64,000 bases of DNA, from positions 1 to 64,000 of the forward strand of contig JAFVBB010000010.1 in assembly GCA_017480225.1 (NCBI GenBank). Direction: 5' to 3'. Below the pieces are notes generated by a model. That model did no database searches. It saw only the letters and a list, made by a program, of their open reading frames with translations, and was not told the origin of the DNA. The DNA comes from Bacteroidales bacterium. GTDB lineage: Bacteria; Bacteroidota; Bacteroidia; Bacteroidales; P3. Positions 41,359-50,520 of this stretch are shown piece by piece (position 1 is the stretch's first letter; every line of letters starts with the position of its first letter). The position numbers and the translations under genes were made by a program.

Positions 41359-43293
41359 ATGATAAATATAACATTACCAGATGGTTCAGTGCACCAGTAT
41401 GAAGCTGGCGTGACTCCGCTCGACATTGCGAAAAGCATCTCGGAAGGGCTTGCGCGCAATGTTTTGTCGGCAAAAGTGAACGACAAAGTGACGGAGCTCA
41501 ACCGCCCCATCGGCGACGACGCCACCGTGCAGCTGCTGACCTGGAACGACGAGGACGGCAAGCACACCTTCTGGCACACCAGCGCCCACCTGCTGGCCAC
41601 CGCGCTGCAGGAACTCTACCCCGGCATCAAGTTCGGCATAGGCCCCGCCATCGAGAACGGCTTCTACTACGACATCGACTTCGGCGAGCACCAGATAAGC
41701 AGCGACGACTTCCCGAAGATTGAGAAAAAGATGCAGGAGCTCGTCAGCGCCAAGACGCCGATATGCCGCCGCGAGGTGAGCAAGGCCGAGGCGATGGCCG
41801 AGTTCGGCGGCCGGGGCGAGGTGTACAAGACCGAGCTTATCGAGGCGCTTGAGGACGGCACAATATCGTTCTACGAGAGCGGCTCGTTCACCGACCTCTG
41901 CCGCGGCCCGCACCTGGTGGACTTCAGCCCCATCAAGGCGGTCAAGCTCATCAGCCTGGCCGGTGCCTACTGGCGCGGCGACGAGCACCGCCCGCAGCTC
42001 ACGCGCATCTATGCCATCAGCTTCCCAAAGAAGAAAGAACTCGACGAATACCTGGCCATGCTGGAAGAGGCCAAGAAGCGCGACCACCGCAAGATAGGCC
42101 GCGAGATGGGTCTCTTCATGTTCAACGACATGGTGGGCAAGGGCCTGCCAATATGGCTGCCTAAGGGCACCGACCTGCGCCTGCGCCTGCAGGACTTCCT
42201 GAGCAAGATACAGAAGCGCTACGGCTACAAACAGGTCATCACACCCCACATCGGAGGCAAGCAGCTCTACGTCACCAGCGGCCATTGGGACCACTACGGC
42301 GCCGACTCGTTCCGTCCGATCACCACCCCTGAGGAGGGCGAGGAGTACCTGCTAAAGCCCATGAACTGCCCGCACCACTGCATGATATACAAGAACGAGC
42401 CGGTAAGCTACAAAGAGCTACCGCTCCGCATTGCCGAGTTCGGCACGGTGTACCGCTACGAGCAGAGCGGCGAGCTGCACGGCCTGACGCGCGTGCGCTC
42501 ATTCACGCAGGACGACGCGCACATATTCTGCCGTCCGGACCAGGTGAAGGAGGAGTTCATCAAGGTAATGGAGATTATTGAGATAATCTTCAAAGCCCTC
42601 AGCTTCGAGAACTTCGAGGCACAGATCTCACTGCGCGACCCCAACAACACAACCAAGTATGTGGGCACCGACGAGAACTGGGCAAAGGCCGAGCAGGCCA
42701 TCGTCGAGGCCTGCCAGGAAAAGGGGCTCAAGGCCCGGGTGGAGTACGGCGAGGCCGCTTTCTACGGCCCCAAGCTCGACTTCATGGTGAAAGACGCCAT
42801 CGGCCGCCGCTGGCAGCTGGGCACGATACAGGTTGACTACAACCTGCCCGAGCGCTTCGGGCTGGAATACATAGGCTCCGACGGACAGAAGCACCGCCCG
42901 GTGATGATACACCGCGCCCCCTTCGGCTCGATGGAGCGTTTCTGCGCAGTGCTGATAGAGCACACCGGCGGCAAGTTCCCGCTGTGGCTCACCCCGGAGC
43001 AGTTCATCGTGCTGCCCGTGAGCGAGAAATACCTCGACCAGGCCCAGTCCATGCTCCGCAGGCTCGAAGAGCTCGGCCTGCGCGGCACCATCGACCAGCG
43101 CAGCGAGAAGATTGGCCGCAAGATACGCGACGCCGAGCTGGCAAAGATACCCTTCATGCTCATCCTCGGCGAGAAGGAGATTGAGGCCGGCACAGTGAGT
43201 GTGCGCCGTCAGGGAGCCGGCGACCTCGGCTCGATGACGCCCGAGGCTTTCGCCCAGACCATCGAGGGCGAGATAGCGGAAGTGATGAAATAA
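41359..43293 (+). CDS. thrS: threonyl-tRNA synthetase
   Basis: The 644-residue class II synthetase charges tRNA-Thr. It has the TGS domain (1-62, [17 protein letters not shown]), the editing domain with [12 protein letters not shown] and later GPCRG-like [10 protein letters not shown], the catalytic core with [11 protein letters not shown], and the C-terminal anticodon-binding domain. ATG 41359 was chosen over an in-frame TTG five codons earlier because it matches the family start. First gene of a run with infC, rpmI and rplT. Confidence 0.97.
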   Translation: MINITLPDGSVHQYEAGVTPLDIAKSISEGLARNVLSAKVNDKVTELNRPIGDDATVQLLTWNDEDGKHTFWHTSAHLLATALQELYPGIKFGIGPAIENGFYYDIDFGEHQISSDDFPKIEKKMQELVSAKTPICRREVSKAEAMAEFGGRGEVYKTELIEALEDGTISFYESGSFTDLCRGPHLVDFSPIKAVKLISLAGAYWRGDEHRPQLTRIYAISFPKKKELDEYLAMLEEAKKRDHRKIGREMGLFMFNDMVGKGLPIWLPKGTDLRLRLQDFLSKIQKRYGYKQVITPHIGGKQLYVTSGHWDHYGADSFRPITTPEEGEEYLLKPMNCPHHCMIYKNEPVSYKELPLRIAEFGTVYRYEQSGELHGLTRVRSFTQDDAHIFCRPDQVKEEFIKVMEIIEIIFKALSFENFEAQISLRDPNNTTKYVGTDENWAKAEQAIVEACQEKGLKARVEYGEAAFYGPKLDFMVKDAIGRRWQLGTIQVDYNLPERFGLEYIGSDGQKHRPVMIHRAPFGSMERFCAVLIEHTGGKFPLWLTPEQFIVLPVSEKYLDQAQSMLRRLEELGLRGTIDQRSEKIGRKIRDAELAKIPFMLILGEKEIEAGTVSVRRQGAGDLGSMTPEAFAQTIEGEIAEVMK

Positions 43294-43302
43294 ACTTAAC
43301 AT

Positions 43303-43319
43303 AGGAGAACCAAGCCATA
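43303..43319 (+). promoter_or_regulatory. Shine-Dalgarno and AUA initiation site of infC
   Basis: AGGAG (43303-43307) lies 9 nt before an in-frame ATA (43317-43319). An in-frame TAG at 43302 closes the frame upstream. Strong Shine-Dalgarno sequences are otherwise uncommon in this window, which supports initiation here. Confidence 0.65.
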
Positions 43320-43889
43320 GCAACACCATTCAGACCCGGCGGCCACAGCCGCGGACCGCAGCAAGGACGCGGCCCTGTCCGCAAAGAGCCCGAACACCTG
43401 ATCAACGAGCGAATCGACGTGCCGATGGTGCGCGTTGTGGGTGACGGCATGGAGCCAGTAATCCTCAACACCAAAGAGGCTCTGCGCCGAGCCTACGACC
43501 AGGGGCTCGACTTGGTGATGATCTCACCCACCGCCAACCCGCCTGTGTGCAAAATCATAGAGTACCAAAAGTACATCTATGAGCAGAAGAAGCGCGAGAA
43601 GGAGCGCAAGGCGAACTCGTCGAAGGTGGTGATAAAGGAGATACGCCTTTCGCCGCAGACCGACGAGCACGACTTCGAGTTCAAGCTCAACCATGCCATC
43701 CGCTTCCTCAAGGACGGCTGCAAGGTGAAGGTCGACGTCTTCTTCCGCGGGCGGAGCATAGTGTACAAGGAGCAGGGCGAGGCGCAACTGCTGAAGTTCG
43801 CCGAGGCGCTGCTGGAGTACGGCAAGCCGGAGCAGCTGCCCAAGCTCGAGGGCAAGCGGATGCTGATGGTGATAGCCCCCAAAAAGTAG
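43317..43889 (+). CDS. infC: translation initiation factor IF-3
   Basis: IF-3 keeps 30S subunits apart from 50S and checks start-codon pairing. The 190-residue reading from the ATA at 43317 includes a Gly/Arg/Gln-rich N-terminal tail, then the N domain (HLINERIDVPMVRVVGDGMEP), the Lys/Arg-rich linker helix and the C domain (EIRLSPQTDEHDFEFKLNHAIRFL ... MLMVIAPKK). The first ATG in frame, at 43419, would cut off the conserved INERI segment, and no ATG, TTG or good GTG exists upstream of it after the in-frame stop. An unusual AUA start is therefore inferred, matching the known autoregulation of infC via near-cognate starts such as AUU. Confidence 0.85.
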   Translation: MATPFRPGGHSRGPQQGRGPVRKEPEHLINERIDVPMVRVVGDGMEPVILNTKEALRRAYDQGLDLVMISPTANPPVCKIIEYQKYIYEQKKREKERKANSSKVVIKEIRLSPQTDEHDFEFKLNHAIRFLKDGCKVKVDVFFRGRSIVYKEQGEAQLLKFAEALLEYGKPEQLPKLEGKRMLMVIAPKK

Positions 43890-43940
43890 CAATTCCGACA
43901 CCATATCAACATAAAGTCGAACACTAAACACAGTAAAGTA

Positions 43941-44135
43941 ATGCCTAGAATGAAAACCAAAGCCGCCGCCAAGAAGCGTTTCGCTTTCACCGGCACCGGC
44001 AAGATCAAGCGCAAGCACGCGTACCACAGCCACATCCTCACCAAGAAGGAGACGACCCAGAAGCGCAACCTCGACCACACGACCCTCGTGAGCCGTGACG
44101 ACGAGGCACGCGTGAAACGTATGCTGCTCGCGTAG
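43941..44135 (+). CDS. rpmI: 50S ribosomal protein L35
   Basis: The 64-residue basic protein begins [24 protein letters not shown] and has the L35 core [11 protein letters not shown]. It sits between infC and rplT in the canonical infC-rpmI-rplT order, 51 bp after infC. Confidence 0.98.
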   Translation: MPRMKTKAAAKKRFAFTGTGKIKRKHAYHSHILTKKETTQKRNLDHTTLVSRDDEARVKRMLLA

Positions 44136-44157
44136 TACACAGGAGTAACAAACCATT

Positions 44158-44216
44158 GTTCAGAGCCGACAAGCGCCCCTGGTAGAAAGCGAAACGCACC
44201 AGGTTGCCGCCTGAAC
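44158..44216 (+). promoter_or_regulatory. putative structured leader of rplT
   Basis: Two nested stems lie in the 100-nt gap between rpmI and rplT: an outer GTTCAG/CTGAAC (44158-44163 with 44211-44216) and an inner CCTGGT/ACCAGG (44178-44183 with 44198-44203) closing an A/G-rich loop. No T-run follows, so it is not a terminator. L20 autoregulates this operon through mRNA structure in other bacteria; a similar role here is inferred. Confidence 0.55.
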
Positions 44217-44235
44217 GAAAAAAAAGAACAAAGAA

Positions 44236-44583
44236 ATGCCAAGATCAGTAAACGCTGTTGCCTCAAGGGCACGCAGAAAGAAAATCCTCAATCGCACCAA
44301 AGGTTACTGGGGCAGAGGTAAAAACGTGTGGACCGTAGCCAAGAACAAGTGGGAGAAGGGTCAGACCTACGCCTACCGCGACCGCAAGAACAAAAAGCGC
44401 GAGTTCCGCTCGCTCTGGATCAACCGCATCAACGCCGGTTGCCGCCAGAACGGCATCTCGTACTCGGTGTTCATGGGCGAGTTGCACAAGAACAGCATCG
44501 AGCTCAACCGCAAGGTGCTGGCCGACCTGGCGATGAACCACCCCGAGGCCTTCACCGCTGTCGTCAAGATGGTCAAGAAATAA
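44236..44583 (+). CDS. rplT: 50S ribosomal protein L20
   Basis: The 115-residue protein has the long basic N-terminal extension ([30 protein letters not shown]) and the globular [24 protein letters not shown] end of L20. It binds 23S rRNA early in 50S assembly and represses its own operon in other bacteria. It is preceded by the structured gap described separately. Confidence 0.98.
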   Translation: MPRSVNAVASRARRKKILNRTKGYWGRGKNVWTVAKNKWEKGQTYAYRDRKNKKREFRSLWINRINAGCRQNGISYSVFMGELHKNSIELNRKVLADLAMNHPEAFTAVVKMVKK

Positions 44584-44613
44584 GAGAGTCAAACCGCAAA
44601 AGATAGTTTAGAC

Positions 44614-44967
44614 ATGGGTAAGAACGAAATAATGCAGTACGTGGAGAACCTTGTCGAGCGCAAGGAGTTCCCCGAGTTCAAAGCTGGCGACACCATCACC
44701 GTTCACTATAAAATCAAGGAAGGTAACAAAGAACGTATCCAGAACTTCCAGGGCGTTGTGCTGCAGCGCAGCGGAAGCGGAGCAACCGAGACCTTTACTG
44801 TGCGCAAGATTGCCAACGGCGTCGGAGTGGAGCGCATCTTCCCCTTCGCCAGCCCGTTCATCGAGCAGATAGACGTCAACAAACGTGGCGCAGTGCGCCG
44901 CGCACGCATCTTCTACCTGCGCAAACTCACCGGCAAGAAGGCTCGTATCAAGGAGAAGAGGCACTAG
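44614..44967 (+). CDS. rplS: 50S ribosomal protein L19
   Basis: The 117-residue protein contains the L19 core: [33 protein letters not shown], then the [13 protein letters not shown] motif and [15 protein letters not shown]. It lies 30 bp after rplT and is followed by a strong terminator. In many bacteria rplS sits with rimM-trmD instead; joining the L20 operon is common in this phylum. Confidence 0.97.
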   Translation: MGKNEIMQYVENLVERKEFPEFKAGDTITVHYKIKEGNKERIQNFQGVVLQRSGSGATETFTVRKIANGVGVERIFPFASPFIEQIDVNKRGAVRRARIFYLRKLTGKKARIKEKRH

Positions 44968-45009
44968 CCGACCTCCCCTTGGCGGATATGGATGAAAGGA
45001 ATTGTAGTA

Positions 45010-45040
45010 GGGGGTGTCGAACCAGGCACCCCCTCTTTTT
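45010..45040 (+). terminator. terminator after rplS
   Basis: GGGGGTG/CACCCCC stem (45010-45016 with 45027-45033), 10-nt loop, then TCTTTTT. It starts about 40 bp after the rplS stop and only 11 bp before the next gene, whose promoter must overlap it or lie in the readthrough. Confidence 0.85.
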
Positions 45041-45050
45041 AGGATAGGAA

Positions 45051-45551
45051 ATGAGGAAAATGAAGCGAATACTGTTTGTCTGCCACGGTAACATCTGCCG
45101 AAGCCCGATGGCAGAGTTTATCTTTAAGAAGATGGCTCGCGCAGAGGGAGTGAGCGAATGGTACGACATTGCCTCGGCCGGCATCAGCGACGAAGAGGAG
45201 GGCAACCCGGTCTACCCGCTGGCACGGCAGGAGCTGGCTCAGCATGGAATAGGGTGTGTGGGGAAAACTGCACGCAAGATTACTCCGGCCGACTACAGGA
45301 AATACGACATGATTGTATGCATGGACCGGGAGAACCTGCGCGTCCTCGGCGAGATGTTCCCGCACGACTATGGAGTGAAAATTTCTCTCCTGATGCAGCA
45401 CGCCGGAGAAGAGCGCGATGTGGCAGACCCATGGTACACACGTGACTTCCGTGCCGCATGGAACGATATCCACACCGGATGCAAGGCTATATTCGACAAG
45501 TTCCTGCCCAAAGCAAAAGCCTGGGTGGCCAGGCATGGCAGCAATGAGTGA
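45051..45551 (+). CDS. low-molecular-weight protein-tyrosine phosphatase
   Basis: The 166-residue cytosolic phosphatase has the P-loop CHGNICRS (Cys11 to Arg17) and the general-acid loop DPWYT (Asp126). Substrates may be tyrosine kinases of polysaccharide export or phosphoarginine; none is encoded nearby. A second Met (residue 4) is an alternative start. Its 3' end overlaps the next gene by 8 bp, so the two are translationally linked. Confidence 0.93.
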   Translation: MRKMKRILFVCHGNICRSPMAEFIFKKMARAEGVSEWYDIASAGISDEEEGNPVYPLARQELAQHGIGCVGKTARKITPADYRKYDMIVCMDRENLRVLGEMFPHDYGVKISLLMQHAGEERDVADPWYTRDFRAAWNDIHTGCKAIFDKFLPKAKAWVARHGSNE

Positions 45552-46332
45552 ACAGACAGTAGACTACGAGCAAGCCGAGGCACTCGGCATTTCGCATGAG
45601 GCCTACGACGAAGTGCTTGACATCGTGGGACGTATTCCGACAGTGGACGAACTGTCAACACTGATGGCCATGTGGGAGAGCAACGGCCGTCAACAGAGCC
45701 TATACGCGTGGCTGCGCGGCCAACACCACGAGGTGCATCGCGACGACTACCTCTATACAGGAGAGGCAGACCACCGGGCTATAAAAGAGCCCAAAGTCAG
45801 GGAATGTGCCGAGATCGGCGCAAAACTGTGCAAAGGATTGGCCTTGCCACGACAAAAGTCGACGCTACAGACAGGCCGACTGCTCTACATGGTGGGCAAT
45901 GTGAGCACCGAGTTTGCCGACTCGGAGTATGCCCGGAGGTGCCTGCATCTTGTCGGCGAAGCCATGGCAACAAGCGGCAAAGAGGAGGAACGGAAATACA
46001 TCGAGCTCATACTGGACGCAATGGAGAATAGCGGCCTGCTGGAACACACAGCCGCAGTGGCTGAAGGCGGCCTCTTCTGCTCGCTGCTTGCGATGACAGC
46101 GCCTTGCGGCTTCGACATTCTCACCCCTCGGGAAGTGAGGCTCGACGCATTCTTGTTCGGCGAAGAACAGGGACGCTACCTGACAGTAGTGGACGAGAAA
46201 CACGACGACAGTTTCCTTATGAAACTGGGCGAGGCCAGGCTAAACTGCTGTTTCCTGGGGCGCACAACAAAAAACAGGCTTCTGGTCGATGGCTTCGACA
46301 TGGGAGCCACCTCGAGCTACGTGTCACCCTGA
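45544..46332 (+). CDS. degenerate PurL-like (FGAM synthase-related) protein
   Basis: The 262-residue protein resembles the two ends of the FGAM synthetase PurL with the middle removed. Residues 10-45 (AEALGISHEAYDEVLDIVGRIPTVDELSTLMAMW) match the PurL linker that normally continues into SEHCS. Residues 172-255 (VAEGGLFCSLLAM ... RLDAFLFGEEQGRYLTVV ... RLLVDG) match the C-terminal AIRS domain. The ATP-binding half and the SEHC segment are absent, so catalysis is improbable. It overlaps the phosphatase gene by 8 bp. It may be a regulator or scaffold derived from PurL. Confidence 0.65.
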   Translation: MSEQTVDYEQAEALGISHEAYDEVLDIVGRIPTVDELSTLMAMWESNGRQQSLYAWLRGQHHEVHRDDYLYTGEADHRAIKEPKVRECAEIGAKLCKGLALPRQKSTLQTGRLLYMVGNVSTEFADSEYARRCLHLVGEAMATSGKEEERKYIELILDAMENSGLLEHTAAVAEGGLFCSLLAMTAPCGFDILTPREVRLDAFLFGEEQGRYLTVVDEKHDDSFLMKLGEARLNCCFLGRTTKNRLLVDGFDMGATSSYVSP

Positions 46333-46420
46333 CACACACGTCAGGAAACAACGCACACCACCAAAATTATTTCGTGCGCTGCGTAATAAAACACAGCGTC
46401 ACTCGTTTGTTCCAATTGAG

Positions 46421-47089
46421 ATGATTGCACAAAACATAGAGGAGCTGCGCCGCCAGTTGCCCGAAGGGGTGAAGTTGATAGCCGTGAGCAAACTGAAACC
46501 AGCCACCGACATCATGGAGGCCTACGGAGCGGGGCAACGTGCGTTTGGTGAAAACTATGCCACCGAATTGCGCGACAAGGCTGCCGTGTTGCCAAAAGAC
46601 ATCGAGTGGCATTTCATCGGACATCTCCAAAGCAAGCAGGTTAAATACTACATACAATTTGTGCACATGATTCATGGAGTGGACACACCGGAACATCTGC
46701 TCGAGGTGGAACATGCCGCAGAGAAGGCCGGCAGAGAGGTGGACGTGCTGCTGCAGCTTCATGTTGCCCAAGAAGTCACCAAGTTCGGCTTCTCTCCGGA
46801 TGAATTAGACGAACTGGCAACGTGTCGGCCGCTGAACCACGTCAGGATGCGCGGAGTGATGGGAATGGCCAGCCATACTGACGACACCGCACGAATCAGA
46901 GCCGACTTCCGTAATATAAGGCGTACATTCGAGCGGCTGAAATCCGGGCTGTATGCAACAAGCGACTGCTTCGACGTGGTGTCTATGGGAATGAGCCATG
47001 ATTGGCAAATGGCTGTAGAAGAAGGCAGCACGATGGTGAGGCTTGGCACATCCATTTTCGGAGCCCGAGACTATTCGCACAAACAATAA
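46421..47089 (+). CDS. YggS-family pyridoxal-phosphate homeostasis protein
   Basis: The 222-residue protein is the single-domain alanine-racemase-fold PLP binder (YggS/PROSC). Its features are KLIAVSKLKPATDIMEAY with the PLP Lys, the FGENYATELRDKA motif, WHFIGHLQSKQVKY, the MRGVMGMASHTDD loop and the terminal SMGMSHDWQMAVEEGSTMVRLGTSIFGAR. It buffers free PLP and affects amino-acid pools. ATG 46421 removes a non-conserved upstream extension. About 90 bp separate it from the PurL-like gene. Confidence 0.95.
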   Translation: MIAQNIEELRRQLPEGVKLIAVSKLKPATDIMEAYGAGQRAFGENYATELRDKAAVLPKDIEWHFIGHLQSKQVKYYIQFVHMIHGVDTPEHLLEVEHAAEKAGREVDVLLQLHVAQEVTKFGFSPDELDELATCRPLNHVRMRGVMGMASHTDDTARIRADFRNIRRTFERLKSGLYATSDCFDVVSMGMSHDWQMAVEEGSTMVRLGTSIFGARDYSHKQ

Positions 47090-47101
47090 AACGACCAAAT
47101 C

Positions 47102-48034
47102 ATGCAGATATTCAAAAAAGGGAAGAACATAGCAATCTCATATGTGGTGATTACACTGGGATTGCTTCTGTACACATTCGGATGGTCGGCCTTCATGCTA
47201 CCGGCACAGATTGTGGGCGGTGGAGTGAGCGGCATGTCGGCCATACTCTCGCTGCTTGGCCGCGACCTGTTCGGATTCGAGCTGCCGATTGGCGTGCTTA
47301 ACCTGGTGTTCAACGGCATACTTGTGGCCATAGGATTCAAGGTGCTAGGTTCAAAGTTTGGAGCAAACACCATTTATGGGATAATAATGAGCAGTGTATT
47401 CTTCGTTATGTGGCAACAGGGGCTGCATGTGGGCGGAGAATTCGACGCTGAGCAAGGACGATACATCAACACGCTGTTTGACGTGGAACGCTTCGGTGTT
47501 TTCATGTGCGCCGTGATAGGAGGAGCCTGCTGCGGAGCCGGCATTGGGTTGAGCTTCATAATGGGCGGCAACACTGGCGGAACCGACATTATCGCCCTCA
47601 TAGTATCAAAATACCACAACGTGTCGCCCGGACGAGTAATCATGATAATAGACGTGGTAATCGTAGGTTGCTCTTTCTTCGTAAGCCATAGGCTGGATAA
47701 CGTTGTGTGCGGATACGTGGTGATGATGGTGATGACCTACGTGCTGGATATGGTGCTTGACGGCAACAAACAGTCGTACCAGATTATGGTATTCTCCCTG
47801 AAAAACAATGAGATTGCCGAGACCGTCACAAAAGAGGTGGGGCGAGGCGCCACACTGCTTGACGGCGAGGGATGCTACACAGGGCAGCAGCAAAAGGTTC
47901 TTCTCATAATGGTGCACCGCACCGACAAATCGCACGTCATGCAGATTATTCACCGTCTGGACGAGAACGCCTTCATCAGCGTGAGCAAGACGCAAGGCGT
48001 TTACGGTAAAAACTTTGACAAACTGAAACTATAA
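47102..48034 (+). CDS. YitT-family membrane protein
   Basis: The 310-residue protein has five to six hydrophobic segments forming the YitT/DUF161 membrane region (about 10-210, with IVGGGVSGMSAILSL and GAGIGLSFIMGGNTGGTDIIA). A cytoplasmic C-terminal DUF2179 domain follows (about 225-305, GATLLDGEGCYTGQQQKVLLIMV). Function is unassigned in most bacteria. It starts 12 bp after the YggS gene and probably shares its transcript. Confidence 0.9.
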   Translation: MQIFKKGKNIAISYVVITLGLLLYTFGWSAFMLPAQIVGGGVSGMSAILSLLGRDLFGFELPIGVLNLVFNGILVAIGFKVLGSKFGANTIYGIIMSSVFFVMWQQGLHVGGEFDAEQGRYINTLFDVERFGVFMCAVIGGACCGAGIGLSFIMGGNTGGTDIIALIVSKYHNVSPGRVIMIIDVVIVGCSFFVSHRLDNVVCGYVVMMVMTYVLDMVLDGNKQSYQIMVFSLKNNEIAETVTKEVGRGATLLDGEGCYTGQQQKVLLIMVHRTDKSHVMQIIHRLDENAFISVSKTQGVYGKNFDKLKL

Positions 48035-48069
48035 ACCGCGGCGGATTGCGCTGCCACAACATACATACT

Positions 48070-48714
48070 ATGAAACTAGTATCCCCTTCCCTGCTGAGTG
48101 CAAATTTCGGAGAACTGCGTCGTGACATAGAGATGCTCAACGAATCTGAAGCCGATTTCCTGCACGTTGACGTCATGGACGGAATGTTTGTACCAAACAT
48201 ATCATTCGGCCAACCCATTGTAAAACATATTAAACGACATGCCCGCAAGCCACTCGACGTGCATCTGATGGCGGTTGATCCGGGACGATATGTAACCGAC
48301 TTTGCCGATGCTGGTGCCGATATTCTCACCGTGCACACAGAGGCCTGCACCCACCTCGACAGAGTGTTGCACGCCATCAAAGACCGAGGAATGCGCGCCG
48401 GTGTGGCACTTAATCCGGCCACACCTGTGATCCTGCTGGAGGATGTACTGCAACTCTGCGACCTTGTTTTAATCATGAGCGTCAATCCGGGTTTCGGAGG
48501 TCAGAAGTTCATTGACAACACATACAACAAGTTGGAAGCACTGCGACCGATGCGCGACCGCAAGAACCCTGATTGCATGATTGAGGTGGACGGTGGGGTG
48601 AACACACGGAACGCGGCCGTACTATTCGACGCAGGAGCCGATGTGCTTGTGGCTGGGAATGCAGTATTTGCCAGTGAAAATCCAAAGGAAACGATACACA
48701 TGCTGAAACAATGA
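48070..48714 (+). CDS. rpe: ribulose-phosphate 3-epimerase
   Basis: The 214-residue TIM-barrel enzyme interconverts ribulose-5-P and xylulose-5-P in the pentose-phosphate pathway. It has the metal and catalytic residues in SPSLLSANF, FLHVDVMDGMFVPN (His, Asp), DVHLM, MSVNPGFGGQKF and the second Asp in IEVDGGVN. ATG 48070 (MKLVSPSLLS) is the family start. Its stop overlaps the next gene as ATGA. Confidence 0.97.
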   Translation: MKLVSPSLLSANFGELRRDIEMLNESEADFLHVDVMDGMFVPNISFGQPIVKHIKRHARKPLDVHLMAVDPGRYVTDFADAGADILTVHTEACTHLDRVLHAIKDRGMRAGVALNPATPVILLEDVLQLCDLVLIMSVNPGFGGQKFIDNTYNKLEALRPMRDRKNPDCMIEVDGGVNTRNAAVLFDAGADVLVAGNAVFASENPKETIHMLKQ

Positions 48715-49892
48715 CACGCCCCCAGCTCATTTTGGCACCCGGGAAAGAGAAGGCCATAGAGCGCCGACATCCCTGGATATTCAGCGGAGCCGTCGACCAG
48801 ACAGTAGGACACCCTCATGAAGGGGACACCGTAGATGTTGTCTCGTCACGCGGAAACTGGCTGGCTGCTGGGCATTACCAACATCAGAGCATAGCCTGCA
48901 AGGTGCTATCCTTTGAAACACCCGACATTGACAGCGACATTTTCTTGGAAAAAAGGTTGCGCTCAGCGATAGAGTATCGTGAACACATGGGCTTTTTCCA
49001 TATGGACGACACCAATGTATTCCGACTTGTGCACGCAGAAGGCGACAATATGCCCGGCCTGGTGTGCGACTGGTACAACGGGGTACTCGTCATGCAGGCT
49101 CATTCTGTCGGCATGTACCGACTATTCCCCACCCTATCGCGCTTGTTTGCCGCTATGCTCGCACAATACGGGCTGCAAGCCATTTTCAACAAAAGTTCGT
49201 CCACCCTGCCCAATAGCATCGAGGACGGGTACCTGTGGGGAGATGAGGGGACAGAAAAGGAAGTCAAAGAACATGGATGCCGCATACTGGTCAACCTTTT
49301 TGAAGGGCAAAAGACAGGTTTCTTTATCGACCAGCGCGAGAACCGCAGCCTTGTGAAGACACTTGCCAAAGGACATCATGTATTGAACTGCTTTGGATAC
49401 ACGGGAGGATTCTCACTGGCTGCATTGGCCGGAGACGCAACAATGGTTGAGACAGTTGACATCAGCAAAAGGGCTATCGACATGTGCAACCGCAACGTTA
49501 ACATAAATTTTGGCACGGCAGCACCTCATGTAGGTGTGGTGGCCGACGTAGTCAGACATCTCGATGCCACCGACCATCGTTTTGACTTCATTATACTTGA
49601 TCCTCCTGCATTTGCCAAAAACCACCGCTCGCTGCAACAGGGACTGCGTGGCTACCGCTCGATTAACCAACGAGCCATGGAAGCCTTGCCGGCAGGTGGG
49701 CTGCTCATGACATTCAGCTGCTCGCAGGCAGTATCGGCCGACGACTTCCAAACAATGATATTCACAGCAGCAATGAATGCAGGAAAAAGAGTTCGGATTG
49801 TTCGCCGGCTGACACATGCCCCAGACCACCCAGTGAGTATCCATCACCCCGAAGGGGAATATCTGAAAGGACTGCTTCTCCAAATTGAATAA
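48711..49892 (+). CDS. RlmI/YccW-type rRNA large-subunit methyltransferase
   Basis: The 393-residue enzyme has an N-terminal PUA domain (about 1-80, [13 protein letters not shown]), an EEHUD-like insert and a Rossmann methyltransferase domain with [16 protein letters not shown] (SAM loop) and [12 protein letters not shown]. It is expected to methylate cytosine C5 in 23S rRNA, as RlmI does at C1962; the exact site is inferred. Start ATG overlaps the rpe stop. Confidence 0.93.
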   Translation: MTRPQLILAPGKEKAIERRHPWIFSGAVDQTVGHPHEGDTVDVVSSRGNWLAAGHYQHQSIACKVLSFETPDIDSDIFLEKRLRSAIEYREHMGFFHMDDTNVFRLVHAEGDNMPGLVCDWYNGVLVMQAHSVGMYRLFPTLSRLFAAMLAQYGLQAIFNKSSSTLPNSIEDGYLWGDEGTEKEVKEHGCRILVNLFEGQKTGFFIDQRENRSLVKTLAKGHHVLNCFGYTGGFSLAALAGDATMVETVDISKRAIDMCNRNVNINFGTAAPHVGVVADVVRHLDATDHRFDFIILDPPAFAKNHRSLQQGLRGYRSINQRAMEALPAGGLLMTFSCSQAVSADDFQTMIFTAAMNAGKRVRIVRRLTHAPDHPVSIHHPEGEYLKGLLLQIE

Positions 49893-49911
49893 AAAGCACA
49901 AAGTCACAATA

Positions 49912-50517
49912 ATGGAACCAGGTTATCTGAAAATAGACAAATATGACATGCAGTGCGTCGGTGAGTTGGCCGAACACTACAGAGCAATACTTCACCTTTT
50001 GGGTGAAGACCCACAACGCGAGGGTCTCGTCAAAAGCCCAGAACGTATCGCTAAAGCCATGCTTTACTTCACAAACGGCTATGACCTTGACCCAAAAGAA
50101 ATCCTGCGCTCTGCCACATTCCACGAAGACTACAAACAAATGGTGGTGGTGAAGGACATTGAGTTGTATTCTCTGTGCGAGCACCACATGGTGCCATTTG
50201 TCGGGAAAGCGCATGTAGCATATATCCCAAACGGAACAATTGTTGGATTAAGCAAAATTCCGCGCGTTGTCGATGCATATGCAAGACGGCTGCAGGTACA
50301 GGAACGCCTGACGCGGCAAATCAAAGACTGCCTGCAAGACACGCTTAACCCACTTGGTGTGGCCGTGGTGATTGAGGCGCAGCACATGTGCATGAGCATG
50401 AGGGGTGTGCAGAAACAGAACTCGGTCACAACAACCAGCGACTTCACCGGAGCTTTTTTGAAAGATCCGAAAACCCGAGAGGAATTCATGAATATTATCG
50501 GTGTAAACCTGCATTGA
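49912..50517 (+). CDS. folE: GTP cyclohydrolase I
   Basis: The 201-residue enzyme converts GTP to dihydroneopterin triphosphate, the first step of folate/pterin synthesis. Zinc-binding and catalytic motifs [21 protein letters not shown] and [11 protein letters not shown] are all intact, as is the terminal EFMNII segment. ATG 49912 is the likely start; a TTG nine codons upstream overlaps the previous gene. Confidence 0.97.
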   Translation: MEPGYLKIDKYDMQCVGELAEHYRAILHLLGEDPQREGLVKSPERIAKAMLYFTNGYDLDPKEILRSATFHEDYKQMVVVKDIELYSLCEHHMVPFVGKAHVAYIPNGTIVGLSKIPRVVDAYARRLQVQERLTRQIKDCLQDTLNPLGVAVVIEAQHMCMSMRGVQKQNSVTTTSDFTGAFLKDPKTREEFMNIIGVNLH

Positions 50518-50520
50518 CCG

